The notes beneath the pieces were generated by a model. The model had not been told where the DNA came from and searched no databases. It saw only the letters and a list, made by a program, of their open reading frames with translations. Below are positions 44,876 through 58,695 of a stretch of DNA of 64,000 nt, piece by piece. The position numbers were made by a program, and so were the translations under genes. The stretch lies in assembly GCF_014529535.1 (NCBI RefSeq), contig NW_023503501.1:5152150-5216149 (forward strand), given 5' to 3'. The stretch's first letter is position 1; each line of letters opens with the position of its first letter. This stretch comes from Bradysia coprophila (lineage: Eukaryota; Arthropoda; Insecta; Diptera; Sciaridae).

Positions 44876-45426
44876 TGAACCGAACTGAACTCAGAGCACA
44901 CACCTTTAATATTGTCATTTTAATTGCATAATCATTGCCCAATAAATCGTTACTTGTTTTGTAATGGTGATGCGGTTAATGAACTCTGTTGCCCTTTTCG
45001 GTTCACGTTTGCACTATACGTTGAAATTTACTGATTTTTTTTTATTGTACAGCGTTCAAAGAGTGTTAAATATGTATGTACGAACTACAAATTGCTCCTG
45101 CGGTAACGAATATTCCATAGTGGAAATATACGTTGAATTATGTAACGTAGTTTCATCAACATCAATAGCAATATAGCTAGAATTATTTCACAGGACGTAC
45201 AGCCCGATTGACATAAAGGAATTCAGTTGTTGTTGACGATAGCCTTTGTCATTGTATTTACATTATTGTAGATATTATATAATCCTCGACCATTGAGGTA
45301 ACTCGAAAGGGATCGATAGTGAAACATGAACAAACAAATGAACGGATGAAGTATGTTGGATTTCAGTCAAGGACTTCGATCGATGTGCTTAGTATGGAAA
45401 ATTCTTTACATAACTCGGGATACGAA

Positions 45427-45524
45427 GACTCTTTTTGACTTTCCCATATTTCCTTAATTTTCAAAAAACTGAGAAAATTAGGAAAATGTAAAAAATAAGG
45501 GAAAAAGTTTTCTCAAAAAGAGTC
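45427..45524. repeat. Hairpin element with GACTCTTTTTGA ends
   Basis: GACTCTTTTTGA (45427-45438) and its exact complement TCAAAAAGAGTC (45513-45524) bound a near-palindrome with inner TTTCCC and GGGAAA words. 98 bases. Confidence 0.65.
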
Positions 45525-47667
45525 ATTGATCGTTTGTGTGATAACTGACCTCGGGTTCGCCTCGAGTCACACGAAAAGTTGACTTTTCAACTTCGCATTT
45601 TAATTTCAATGCCAGCACTGCTTGCAGGATGAGGTGAATGACATTTATGTATAGATATCAACAGAATTCCAATTTTAACTGAAAATAGCTGTATTGCGCT
45701 ATTGTTATCGTTTAGATTATTGAGATCTGATCTTGGATGTGAAAATGGACCGAAAATTCATGCAAGATATAGGAATTTCTCGATTAATATACTCAGGCTG
45801 AGGTAAATCTCAACAAATAAGTGAAACGACTATCGTTCGAAACTGTCGTAACAATGAAAGATGTAAACTACTAATTAAGGCATATTACTCCTGATATTAC
45901 CTTACAAACTTCCAACCAGTGAAAACCACCAACAATGTCCAAATAAGGACGTCATTTACTATTATGCAATATCAAATCACCTATAGTGGTCTGCACATTT
46001 TAACTTTCCGCTTTCAATCGTAGGTTCATATAAAAATGTTCGAGTAACAAATCGATCCAATGGATTATTTAACCTGAAAGGATAGTTCCACATTTCGAAA
46101 GAGAAATTGCCTATTGAATAAGTAATTTTTCGAAGCAGTAATGTTACCACATTATAAATGAAAAACGTTATTCATCGATTTTTATTACGACTGTTACGAC
46201 ATTCTGAAGTTAATACATCAACTAAATTAGCCAGCTGCTGTGCAGTTAAAATTAATAGGAATATGATGGAAAGCACTTCACTAGTAACAGCTTCAAAATG
46301 TAGAACAATAAATATGGTGAAAATTACGCAAAGAAAATCAACATTTGAATAAGACTTACAGGCAAACCCATTATACTCAACAGCACACAAACACCAAATT
46401 ACCTAAATAAAAATGTTATTTTTTATATATTTTTAGCATGAAATATCCAGGAAAAAATAAAATGTTATTTTCGCTCTACAGTTCGTTCACTGTTCCACCT
46501 CTATATAAATACGTATCATAAGCAAACACACGGTTATTTCAGTTCTACAACTTCTATTCCATTTGGCTGACATACAGACCATAATCATCAATAACATTTT
46601 GCCGTTTTGTTTGTTACTTTTCACTTCCTATTTATAGTAATTTTCGTTCAAAGAAAAATATTTACAAACCTTCCAATTCCAACGGTGGAACTCGAAACAA
46701 TTATATCGATCCGATTGCAATCGATTTGATAAAAGTTTTTGGAACGGAAAACACTTATGACTGTGTAGATGAGCTGCGAAAATAGTTATCATCACATCTT
46801 CCAATTAATCAATCGGAAACGTAGGTACACTGGTTCATCGAATAGTAAGTCGCTGGCGTGTTTTGAGTAGAATTATGAAAGAGAGAGGACTGGGACGGAC
46901 TGACTTTAAACCGAAACTATAATCGTAACTTATTTTATTGTCCTGCAGTCGTTTTACCTTTGATACTTTCGCCTGCTAGTCAAATCAGGGCACAAACATT
47001 TGACTACGAATTTTTCAGTAAAGGTGAGTTTCGTACATTAGCGTTCACCTTGAAAATATGATCAATATTTACATTTACGGTCCTGCCGACTTATGAAGCG
47101 AATAAGAGTTGGCCATCTGATAAAATAATGAAATTTTGGAAAGAAAAAGTGATTGGAAAATGATTGATGATGATGGCTTTTGTTGTTAATCTTCGTCATC
47201 GATGTTTCATTTCAGTCAACTTTTCTTATGACGCTTAAGGTAATCAAAATATAAAAAGAAAATCGACTAAGACTGCATGACTTGATTCAAGAAATGGATT
47301 TGACAAATAAAACAAGCGAAAAAGTTTGTTTACAGTTCTCAGTCACTTTTATTATAGGAAAACTGTCCTGTGCAGCATATCAATTTGTTTGTCTGGTGTA
47401 GAAATATCTCGACTTCGGCTCTCATGTCCAGCGTACTATAAACAAAACTTTGTTACTAACTTATGCTAAGATGCTTGTTTATCGAATTCGATTCCAGAAC
47501 TCGTCTCCGGCTCGTGTTGGAAAACTCTCAATAGCATAAAAAAATCCTCTAAGCATAAGTTATAAAAATTATTACTTACCTGATTGAGTTCAGGTACAGG
47601 TGCAGGGGATGTCAGTGAAATTTAGATATGTGAACCAACTGAAAAACAGCTGAGACAAATCGATGTT

Positions 47668-47815
47668 CAAATTTCACTGACGTCTCCTGTATATGTTGAA
47701 TGAATCGTCTTCGAAAAGGCGTTTGAATAATCGGGCGGTTCCAATTTCACTGGCGTCCACTGTTTTCGATGATTTGTCGTCTTGAAAAAGACGTTTGATT
47801 AACCCAGGGGTTAAC
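47668..47815. repeat. Two-copy tandem repeat, about 76 bases
   Basis: AATTTCACTGACGTCTCCTG at 47669 and AATTTCACTGGCGTCCACTG about 78 bases later begin two similar units, each with a TCGTCTT..AAA.GCGTTTGA/GACGTTTGA core. In one minus-strand frame they give a repeated LF..RLF.DD peptide word, but this is not a convincing gene. Confidence 0.55.
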
Positions 47816-47949
47816 CTTTGTGAGTTTTGTATTATTATAAACGAAAATGAGTATAATCCTCTTTCGTTAATCATTTGGGCGGAACCTTTTCGGCAAGGTT
47901 CCAGGAGGGGAGGAGTAAGGATTTTTGGATGGGTAATTGTGTTTTTTAT

Positions 47950-50900
47950 GGATATGTGTGGGAAAAGGGGAACACTGTTTATCGGGAAATGGTTTTTTTT
48001 TATTTAATTATTTTTTTAGTTTAATTTTTTTTGTTTTTTGCTACTGAATTTAAAGTTAAAATTGTTTTTCTTAAAAGTTTTACACCAAAATGCGGAAATT
48101 ATTTTCTTTCTTTTTTTCTGAGTTTCTATTACAATTTTCGGTATATTTCTGGTTGTTAATTTGTCTGGGTGTGTGTTTTGCTATTTATGAGATTACATCC
48201 GAGTGAAAGAGTTCTGTTTTGTTTAGTAAATTTGATATTGCAAATAAAGACTTTGACTTTTCGTAATTATTTTGACTTTTTTTTAAATTCAAATTAAAAA
48301 ATTATTTTAATTCAATTTGTATTTTTTGTAGGTTTAAATATAAATTGTTTTTCTCTTTTATCAATTTCATTATAATTATAAATCACAGAATTATCTCAAA
48401 ATTGCCGCATTTTATATTATTTTTGTTGTTATCAAACTGGTCTTTCAAACTCACTACAGCATGGGATGGTGTGTTCTGTTGGTGGGTCTTGAAAGCCGTT
48501 ACTCTTTGTATTTTGTTTGTAGTAAGTTTTTCATTCTTTCATTTTTAGTTTTTTTTTTCTTTTTGTTGATCAATAAAATAAAATTTAAATTTTTTGTAAT
48601 ATTGTTGGGATGACTGGACAAAAAAATAATTTTTCCATTACTACAGCGAATTGATCAATATTTCTTTGGGATTTATTTTAAGATTTTTTTTTGGTTTTTT
48701 TGTGTTTTTTTTTGATTTTTCATATTTTTTTTCAATTTTTTTATTTCATTTTTTTTTAAACGTAACATTGTTTTTTGGTGAATATTATTAACGTTGCTTC
48801 TTCTTCTCTGATATTGATTTTTTTATCTCCATTTCATTCGAAATCAATCAAATCAATGAAACAAATAATAATAAAAAATCCAATAAAATAATTGAGATTA
48901 TAGGAACAACTAAACTGAAAATGTGATTTGCATAATATTTTCAATTAATTAAAAAAAGTTTCAAAAAAAATTCAATGCAACACTCGGCGTCTGATATATG
49001 TATTCGATTAATATCCCCTAGGTTGTACGCCCGTTAGAAAAAAATTTCCACTTTCTTTTACAATTATCTCACCGAAATTTGATTGATAAAAAACATTCTT
49101 TGTACTCAAGGATATGTTCTTTTAAGGAATATATTTGTCAAACCATTTCCGTCCACATAAAAAAAATTGGCAAAACGAGAGCACAAAAATATTGGCTACC
49201 GGCTCCAGATGCTGGAGATAATCGGTTGAATATATTTTGTCTCGCATGTTTGTTATTATGATGGATTGAAAAAATGATTTCTTTTTTGTTTTTTTTTCGC
49301 GCTTTAACGTGTGACACCAATTAGACTATTCGATAATGAATGGTTTTAGATATTCATATGCATCGATAGATTGGCTACTTTAATGTTTTATCAATCGTAT
49401 TTTTCGTTGTTTTTTTTTAAAGAAAAGGAACAAGTTTTTCTCATTTTTTTTAAAGACTGTTAGAAAAATACACCGCGTTTTTGTGTTTGCTGGAAGGAAA
49501 TCATCTGTTAACATTTTGTGTTAATCAACTGATAATTGTTTACATTAAAACATTTTTTTAAAATTAATTTTTATTATAAGGAACTAAAAAAAGCAACTGA
49601 TCAATCGATTGATTGAATGTGAAAATATTAAACAAATCAGATTTTCATTTGAGTTTAAGAATTGTTTTTATCTTTTTGAAAATATAATTTTGACGTTTAA
49701 TTTTTTAACCATTTTCCAATAATTTTTTTTTGTCATTTTTTTGGGTTTAAAATAATCTTTATGGGAAACATAATTCGCTGTTTTAATCAAAAAAGTATTT
49801 CTTTTTAGTTAAAAATAAAAAAAATTCTATTTACATTTTTATGTTCTGTTGCAGTTCATTTAATGAAAAAAATTAAATATTCTCTTCCTCTTAAATGAAT
49901 GCACTACAAACGGAAGGATAGGAGGGTAAAGAAACATAAAATTTTGAATTTCAGATTTTCATTTTTTTTTTTCTTCAATATTTTAATTCAATTTGAGATC
50001 ACATTTTTACTCTTTTTTCAAAAAAATAAAATAATCAAAACAAAATAGAAAAACGAATGAAATTTTGATGGTTCTTTTTTTTACACAGAGTTTTAGTTTT
50101 TTGTTTTGTTTTCTCTTCTTAAAATAAAAATCTAAATATCTAGAGCATTACAGTCTATAGAATTCTTTTAGTCAGTACCATAATTTTGTTTAGCTGGTAT
50201 TTGTTTATGTATTTCATTTGAGAGTCATTGTTTCTGCAAAAAATGGTCATTTTGGTCTCGTTTTAAGTCAGACGAAGATTTTTCTTGTTGTTTTTAAATT
50301 TAATTTAAATTCGATATTATCAACCGGATGTTGCGATGGGAGACATATATCGCTTTAAATTAAAAATGACGATTTGTCGGAAAAAAATGAAACTCATTTT
50401 AGTACTAATTCATTGACTTTCTTCTCCTTTTTTACTGAATCCTTTTTCTTCTTCTTCTTTTTCTTCTTAACCTTCTTCTACTTAACTTTCTTCTTCTTCT
50501 TCTTTTTCTTCTACTTCTTCCTCTACTACATCTTCGTCTTCAACTTCTCCTTTCTCTCTTTTTGTTTAATTACTATCCATATCCATACAAAGTGTGCTTT
50601 CTGCAATAATAAGCAAATCACTTTCTTCTTAACTTCATTTCACATTCACTTCTTATTTTCACAGTTTTTTGAGAACGATTTCATCATTTTTTTAGGCATC
50701 ACTGAAATAAATTCAATACGCTTGACTATTAATAATCACATTTTTGGGTTTTGTTTCATTTTTATGTTTTGTTTATTTTTGTACAAAAAGATGTTTTTCG
50801 TTCAAAAAAAATTTCTTTTTTCATTAAAATTTTTTTTCTTATTATTTTTCACTTTTAAAAAACATTTTTTTGCTCATTTTTGCTCTTTACTTTATAATTT

Positions 50901-53900
50901 TCTTTTGCACATAAATTTCTACAAAAATCACATTTAAGGCAAGAAAAATCGACCATAAACTCGTGTGTTTTCATTCTATATAAATCTGAAAAAGTTTATT
51001 GAAGATTTTTCTATTAATATTTAACAATAAAAATCCGCGTTTGAATTTATTTGAACGACACTAATTCACTTTTTCTTGTCAAATTACTACACAAAATATT
51101 ACATTTTAGAATCAAACGAAAGAAAACTAAAATTTGAATTTTTTTAATCTTGGAAATTATTTTTACGCCAGAAGATGTTACGTCGTTGTATTGTTTTGTA
51201 AATTTTAGTTTTTAAGTTTAAATTTTGGGATTCTGATTTCAATTGATTTCAATTTTTTGTTGTTGTCAAATTTGCTAATGTATTTCATTATTGATCGCAA
51301 TTAAAAGAAATTATTTGATTACACAACGCGCGCAGGTGGTGGCGTTTCATATTTTTTTTATTGTTTGTTTTTTTATTAGTTAAATATAAAATCACGTTGA
51401 ATTTATCAATATTTTACGATTCCTTTCATTAGTTTTTTTACCATTTTCTAACTTTTCGATCCATTGAATTTAATCATTTCCTTTTCTACAACCCATTCTT
51501 CTTTCTTTTCATTTGTTTTAAGTAAATTGTAGACTTTTTGCCATTTTCTCTTCTTTTTTTACTCTTTCTTCCTTCTTTGTTTTCTTTTATTTTTTTATTT
51601 ATTTTTTTTTTGTTTTGTTTAATGTAATAATATATAAACGTACCATTATTTTGTATTTTGTACTGTATTTGTTATATTTAATTTAAAGGTTTTTTTTAAT
51701 TTAATTTTTTTACTTTACTTTTGTTGTTGGTTTTACCTCAATTGTTTTGTTTTCTTTCTTCTTTCATATAAACGTATAGTATTATACAATAGGGTTTCGT
51801 TAAGATAATTCGCTTTTCGCATGATAGACAAACAAATTTTTGTTACCAAAAAAAAATTGTTCTGGTCAATGATGACGATTTTCGTTTTATTTCACAATTC
51901 ACAATTTTATCATTTTTTACGTAATGATCGAAAATATCATTTTTCCGATTTTTAGAGCTTTAATTATTTATTGGACTTGATGTTGGTTGTGCCATAGACA
52001 TATAAAGACCAAGAAGTACCAAAAACGATTGTAGATACTAAATCCAAAGTAAAATGCCAAATGTATAGCAGTATGGGTAGTCCCTAAAAATTCTGGGAGC
52101 GTACGCCATTATAAGTATAGACTTGAATGTGTATGTTTAGTTGAAATTGTACACGACATTTCATATGGTTTACTCTGGCTTCGACGTTCTGGATACATAA
52201 AATCCGGTCTATCTATGTCTATGGGTTGTTGTATTCATTATCCGGTTTATTTGTGTTAATAATGTATATAGTGAGGAAAAAATAAAAATAAAAATTTATT
52301 TGATAAAGAGGTCCTTTCCGTCATTGATGGAAAGTATGAAAATTCATTAGAGGCGCGAATTCAGGAGTTTGACTTGATATTGGATTCATACCAAAGTGAA
52401 TCAAGGATTTTTTTCTTTTTAAAAATATTTTCCTTCTTGAACGAATATTGAATTGATCGACAGATATCGGTGATTAAAAATGCAAACGAAAAATTTCCTC
52501 AGATGGACAACTTTTTTTAGGTACAAAAAATTGAGCGAAATTTTTCGTCAAAGAAAATGAAATTCGATGAGACTAACAGTCAATCGAATTGTGAAACCCG
52601 ATTTTGTCCATATAATTCAATGTTCCTTCACTGTTCCTCACTTTGATAATTTTTGTTTTCGATTTTTTTTTTGGAAAGTTAATTTTTCTTCGTTTAAAAA
52701 ATATATTTTCTTAACTCCACAAGGAGTATATGGATCCAAGTTACTATTTCTTTTAACTTAAAGACACATATCACAGATAGAATTAATTTCAAAGATTTTT
52801 TTTTATCTCAGAGATTTTTCTTGTTTTATGGGGCGGATTCACTAATCCGAGTACGAAGACATTAAGAAATTTACAAATTTTGTTTTTTTATTTATAATAA
52901 TAAATTTTTCCACATAAATGTATCCAATTTTGTTTTTGGTTTTGTTTGTTAAGTGGGTTTATTACGGGATAATAAGTCAAAAGTTTTACAATAGAGTTGT
53001 CCTTAAATACGAAGTATTTTACATTTCAAGTTATAAATGAAAAAGATTTTCAATAAAAAAAAAATAAAACGAAAAATAAACAAAAAATACTTCATCCAAG
53101 TGTATCCAAGTGATTATATACTCAAAAAAAAATTTAGTACAACCGCCAATGAAAAAAATGCCACCCTCATAATCCAAAGCAAAAAAAAAGAATAATTTAC
53201 TTTTTCAAATTTAAATTTAAATTTTTTGTAGTCTCAAACTTTGCGGGTACGTTTCCTTTTTTATAGTCACAATTCCATTCCATAACTTCCTCTAAAGCTC
53301 TACGCAAATCTACGCAAATTGCGAGATCCAAAACAATTTTTTTTTCTTTACCAAAAAAAGAATTGCGTTAAGATGACAGCCAAATAAAAAGTGGTGAAAA
53401 TCTTAACTCTTAACAAAAAAAACTGAAAATGTTTGATTCATAACACAAAAAATAATAATCCGTCAAGAAATAATTAAAAATATTCATAAACAAATGAGAA
53501 AGAAAAACAAAGAATTTTCAACGTTGAAATTAGGAACTAAATTCACGGTCATATAAATTGAAAAAAAGGAAAATTAATTTACAATTAAAGCAGCTGAAGT
53601 ATAATATGACTCGCAATCCATTTTAAAATTTCATCAAGCAAATTGTTCTTAAACAAAAGAAAAATTTTCTTCTCATTCGAAATCCATTATTTTGGTTGTC
53701 TATGATGCAATTTACATTATTGAGATAGTCAGTTCGTTTGATTTGATTTAGTTTATATTGTAAAATTATTGATGATGATGATGATGCTCTCGTTTTGTCC
53801 TCTGGGTTCTTTTTTTGTGTCAATGAATTTTGTTTTGTTTTAAATTCATTTTCCAATTCAATATCCAATTCATCGTATGTGTGTGTGTGTGTTTCCGTAT

Positions 53901-53938
53901 GCTTAAACTTTTTTTTTTGTTTTCATTTTTGCAACATT
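47950..53938 (-). other. Strand-asymmetric T-rich region, probable long 3' UTR of PNRC gene
   Basis: Nearly 6 kb in which the plus strand is dominated by T runs and TTTTTA/TTCTT words, so a minus-strand transcript would be A-rich. It starts sharply near 47960 and ends at the PNRC stop. It includes a TTC-rich tract (50437-50560), (GAT)n near 53769-53786 and (GT)n near 53879-53892. No coding exon recognised; the open frame at 50374-50937 is poly-Phe from the T runs. Several minus-strand AATAAA signals occur (for example near 48000). Confidence 0.5.
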
Positions 53939-55753
53939 TTAAAATGTTACCGCCGTCGATGAATTCATAATACAAATCGGAGAACTCAACAACAGATCCT
54001 GTTCGACAGTGGCTCGAACATTCAAAAGCATTCGTAAATTGTGCGACAAATCATCGTCGGATGACTGTTGTGATGAGGCAACGGCACACGAAAACCAATG
54101 CAACGGTGGCCGCGGCAATGCATTCGGCGGTGGCGCATCGAAACATTTGCTACCAGCAAACAATGATGAGGCATTTGGCGGTGATGATGCTGCGGCCGGC
54201 GATGATGCAGCACTGAAGCCGCCTGGGCTTGATCGATGAACTTGAATATTAATACCGTTACTGTAATTGTACTGTTGATGACTGCCTCGCGGCGAAAAGT
54301 TGATAAAACTTTGTTGATGCGATCGACCGCTCAGATAATTATTGCTATCGGACTGGCTTGACGATACCGAGTTGGTTGGTGATGCAGATTTGTTCGGTAT
54401 TTTTTTGCCTTTATTCTTTCGGCGTTGTTTACCGAACGGTTGACGTTCTGCGGAACCAGTCAGTAACTGTTGGCGACTAGCGTTTCTGTAAACAATTTTT
54501 GTTGTCAGATTTGAGGTAATGAGGTGAATGTGGAGGTTTGCGAATTGGACTTGAATCGGGAATCGTAATTTTATTGGACAGAAACACAGAAAATATTTAT
54601 TGAGTTTAAGTAAACGTCTAAGTCTCTGTAAGTGAAGTAGCTGCGAGAGTACAAGTGAGAGTTGTCTAATCTTGTTTTCTAGAATAATTTCCACACACTA
54701 ATTGAGATCCCACACTCACGGTATTCACTTCTTAGTAATGTTGTTAATCTACGAAGCAACTTCGTTTTACCAAAGATAAAATGTTTAACCAATTACTGTG
54801 CATCATACCCATATCAAAGAGAAAACCTTCAAAAAACGCTAAGCTCAATGGAAAGCAAAATTGAATCCAAACCACAAAATGCACTTCTGACATAAAAAAA
54901 AGTCACTTCATCAAGAGTCCAGCTATAAAAAATGTCGAACGAAAATAATTTCATCGAAATCTTGGCTAAATTCGTTAAAATACCGAAATATACCAACAAC
55001 GAAAAATTAAAAATAGAAATCAGGTGACTGGATTTCCATCCAGCAGTTCCAGCCAAATCGATTATTTTGCAAAGGAACAAAAAAAAAACTTTTTCCTCTC
55101 TCGACGTTTATACACACAGTGACGTATACCAACCATTACATAAAATTACACGAAAAACAAGATTTTTTTGGGTGATTTTTTTCGAAACTAATGAATCATT
55201 CACACATCAAAACCTGTCCGTATCTCTGTCGTAACTTGTACAGAAAAGAAACAACGTGAATTGTGTGTACCATACGTTCTCGTTTCTCGAAGTTTCTCTT
55301 TGGCATGAATATTTACAACAAAATTGAGTAGAGTAGAGATGAATTAACGTTGAGCTCTAGGTTAAATTCAATTGAATTGCAATTTGAATGTTGTTTTTTT
55401 GACCAAACCAACAGATTTCTTTGCTAAAAAAAAAACAATTCCCTACAAAATGGATGGACGATTGATACGGTGTCGTTGATGGCGTCGATCGAAATCCAGT
55501 AGTTAAAGAACATTAAGTGGACCAAATTGAGCTAATTAAAACGCGTGAATTGCCTCACACACTGGCAAAGTTAACGAAAGAAGAGAATCTCGTTTTTCAC
55601 AAGGTAAAGTTGGAATTTATTTGCCCGAATGTTTCAAAATGTTTCAAGAAATATTTTTCGATGATGAGGAAGAAAAAATGAAAATAAATAGAGAAAAACT
55701 CACCCTTCAGAGTTCCCGCCCCCGCCCATTGTCCGATTGTTTGAGTTAGTCAT
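53939..55753 (-). CDS. PNRC-family protein (mRNA-decay cofactor like)
   Basis: Two exons: 55753-55704 and 54485-53939, joined in phase 2 by GG|GTGAGT and TTTACAG|A; 198 residues. The order is a Gly-rich N-terminus (MGGGGNSEG), a basic nuclear-localisation-type stretch at 37-49 (KQRRKNKGKK), a Ser/Asn/Gln-rich middle, then the PNRC signature at 127-147 (AGSKCFDAPPPNALPRPPLH plus W) and a short helix LSHNLRMLLNV at 163-173. The vertebrate family has A-G-x-K-F..PP.P..LPKPP.HW. PNRC2 links UPF1 to the decapping factor DCP1A, and the LPKPP-type motif binds DCP1/EVH1 or nuclear receptors; the same role here is inferred. Cys replaces the usual position beside Phe in KF (KCF), a small variation. Short proteins of this type are normally 140-330 residues. 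Confidence 0.8.
54486..55703 (-). other. PNRC gene intron, about 1.2 kb
   Basis: Donor GG|GTGAGT at 55703, acceptor TTTACAG at 54486. Open frames inside have no recognisable product. Confidence 0.75.
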
Positions 55754-57180
55754 TTTATTTGGTGTTTTTTTTATCGTGATGATCCTTCTGATATTTAGTT
55801 CAATGTTTTTTTTTTGTTTCTTTAGGATTTGAATAAAGTCTTAACTGTATTACTACTATCACACTTTTACACAAATAATTATTTTTTCCTTTTAAAAATA
55901 ATAAAAAAACGAAAAAAAGGTTTTCTTTCACTTATTTGATTATTTAGACGTTTGTTTGTTTGTATGCAATTATATTTTATAAACTGAGACTAAAATGCAC
56001 TGTGCAAAGTTTTTAATATTTTCGGTTTTCAAACGGGGATGCAAATTTGAACATGAAATTGAATAATTAGTAGTTATGATGGAAATATTGTTGTATGTAA
56101 TTTGGTCTTTTTGTTCGGACGAATTATCACAGAACCATTGTTATATTCATTGTCGTTCATCAATAATGTTCGCAGCAAAGTTTGCATTTGTGAATGGATT
56201 TTATTCCGTTTATGTTCACTTGATACTCCCTCTAGATACACAACTTTTCTATACATCAAACACAGCAATTTTAAACAGTTAGAATTTTTCTCCTTCTTTT
56301 ATTGAATGTTTCGTTTTGTTTTAATATTTATAATTTATTGGAAATATGTTCACACGACTCTTGTTCGTTCTTCTAGATTTCTAGTTCTTCGAAATATGTT
56401 TTATTTTTCTCGTTCTGTTCGCTCCCCCGATCACCACAATATTTTCGATTTATAATTTTCTGAAAAATTATGGCGATTTCAAAATGGCCGCGAAGTATAT
56501 TTTTTTGAACAAAGAAACACAGCTCTTTCAACAAAACGAAAAAAAAACATAAAAACACTCAATACAACGCTGTTCTGTACAAAATTTTGGAATTATCTCT
56601 CTTTTCTATGAATTTAGCGCGCGTTGATTTTATATTTAATACAATTTGTCGTATTTTTCTTTATAATATTCAATATAAATGGCGAAATAAAAATTAATTA
56701 TACAATTCAGTCCTCTCGTTCAACTTCTATTTTTAAAATGTACCAACAAGAAAATAGGTACACTGTGTATCGTTTCAAAATAAAATTCGTTCTCACACTT
56801 CACTTGTCTTCGACTGACTGACTGTCGGTTGGACAACGCACGAACTGGAAACGTCGGATCATAATATCGAGCGGAGAGGGCAAATCTGGTTTTCTTTCTC
56901 TATCCATATGCATTTTCTGCTGCCTTCTTTGTCGTGCCACTGGTGCGGTACTCTTGAAGGTGGCCATTTTTGAATCGATCGTATTTCATCGTCATTTTTC
57001 GAGATATTTATTTGGTTGTATCATCGTTTTCTCGTTTCCCCATTTTTATTGCTTTTATTATCGTCATAAAATGATTACCAGATTCTAATTCGATATTTTT
57101 AAGCGCCAGTCTTTCAAAATTGTAAACAGAGACAAACAAAATCCTATTTGTAATTAACTTTTGTTATGTATGCACATGGT
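55754..57180 (-). promoter_or_regulatory. Upstream region of the PNRC gene
   Basis: AT-rich 5' region. A more GC-balanced block at about 56815-57000 (with AAGGTGGCCATTTTTGAA and a CGATCG word) is the best candidate for the promoter, making a 5' UTR or first intron of about 1 kb. No TATA box is clear. Confidence 0.35.
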
Positions 57181-58695
57181 GGTTGTTACCTGCAAAATAG
57201 GGAATGATAAATAAATTGATTGAAATTTGTAAGGAGACACAGTTTTCATTAGTTTACAAGGTTCTGAATGTTCAGCGGTTCAGCCTAAGACACACTAACG
57301 AAGGCAAGGTTCTGAAAGGTTCAGAACCTTGAACGAAGGCGGGTGGCAGCAAATATGTCACGCAATTGTGTGAAAAATTGGTTTTTTGTTAAGCTGAAAT
57401 CGTCATATAGACTTTTTCAAACCTAGTTGGCTCAACAGAGAAATTTTGATACCAGAGCTCATTCATCAGGCAAGGTTCTGCGTTCAATAACGAAAAATTC
57501 TTCACTCAGTGAAAATTTTGACGATTCGTTTCAATTCAATTAATTTATTTTACGTCGACTACTAAGCCACTAAATCAGCTAGAGTTTTTCGCTCATAATT
57601 CTGAATTAGAGTACATCAAGTCAGGATAAAACGGTTTAATATGGGGTGTCAAATTGCAGCGGATCCTGTTCTGAAATCAATGAAGCCTTAAGGTGGCGAC
57701 TGATTTATCAATAATATTTCGAAGGATGTCGTTGCACTTGCGCCCTTAATAGGTTCACTGAACGGACAAGCTTAATGAAACTTAGTGGTTCTGCAAGCAA
57801 AAACCTCTCTGCCATTTGATGGACGCTTCTCGCATGCCACTTCGTGAATAATATCTGCAGTCTGATGTTCTCGACAACAATATAGCAAATACTGTCTGTA
57901 CTGTGGTTGCTTGCAGCCGCATACAGGACGACTCATACAGGATTGCATTTAGCACAACATCCGTTTATCCGTTTAGCACAACATCATCATCAAAGGGCCA
58001 TGTGAAGATCCAGAGGTCCAACGCCTACAATTTGTCCAGGTTTGAATTCATTTGATCACAGTGCACGAACAAACGACAAAACAAGAGATTTCGTTTCAAG
58101 TGAAACGACACAACGCATCCATTGTAAATTCACTTCATCGAAGTTTCATGATATTTGTTGGGTAACATTTCACGACTAAAATACATCGTGAGAAATCTAA
58201 ACTCACAGTCACACCTGTCATCGTTAACTGAACGAAACTAAAGTGAAAGAAATTTCGTTCGTGAACGAGCTCCAACCACGTTAATTGTCAATCCAAGCGT
58301 CATTGGCTTATGTCAACAACATGTTACTTGCTCAACACAATGTTACATGCTCAACAGGTTGTGCACAGTTTCAAGTAAATGAACAATTGAAATGAAATGT
58401 AAATCAGTCAAGAAACCCTAAAGGGTGAAAGTGAAAGTGACAAAAAAAAATTGCCTGACAAGTGGCAGATGATTAACCATAACAACAGTTTTTTCGACAT
58501 ATGTCAATTGTGACGCAATTTTTTTCTAAAATGTTTTGAGTCAATATTTTGTTGGTAAAACTTTTGTATAAAATTACACAAACGGTGCGCATAAATAATA
58601 TATTTTCGATGATAGCTTTGTATCCGAACCGCGTCCTTTTTGTAAAAAGTAGGACCATTATTTTGTGTCAATATCTGTTGGATTTGGATAAAGAC
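57181..58695. other. Intergenic
   Basis: No gene. AAGGTTCTGA recurs four times between 57258 and 57480, including the palindrome AAGGTTCTGA-AAGG-TTCAGAACCTT at 57307-57330. The block 57700-57990 is more GC-rich and may be a decayed transposon, but no frame is preserved. Confidence 0.4.

Larger units (their letters stand above)
42341..47950. other. Intergenic, gene-poor with hairpins
   Basis: No gene can be supported over 5.6 kb. It contains the repeats listed separately at 42619, 43045, 43145, 44856, 45427 and 47668. A minus-strand frame starting near 44029 (MFIRFVILIVISVLSLHS) resembles a signal peptide followed by a short peptide of about 36 residues; it has no recognised homologue. Confidence 0.45.

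Noticed and set aside
46502-46545. TATATAAA followed by TTTCAGTT, a possible core promoter
   Set aside because: The spacing of about 39 bases to the initiator is too long for a TATA-Inr pair, and no coding exon follows for several kilobases.
50374-50937. 187-codon plus-strand open frame
   Set aside because: Mostly poly-Phe produced by T runs in a biased region; no splice signals, homology or plausible protein composition.
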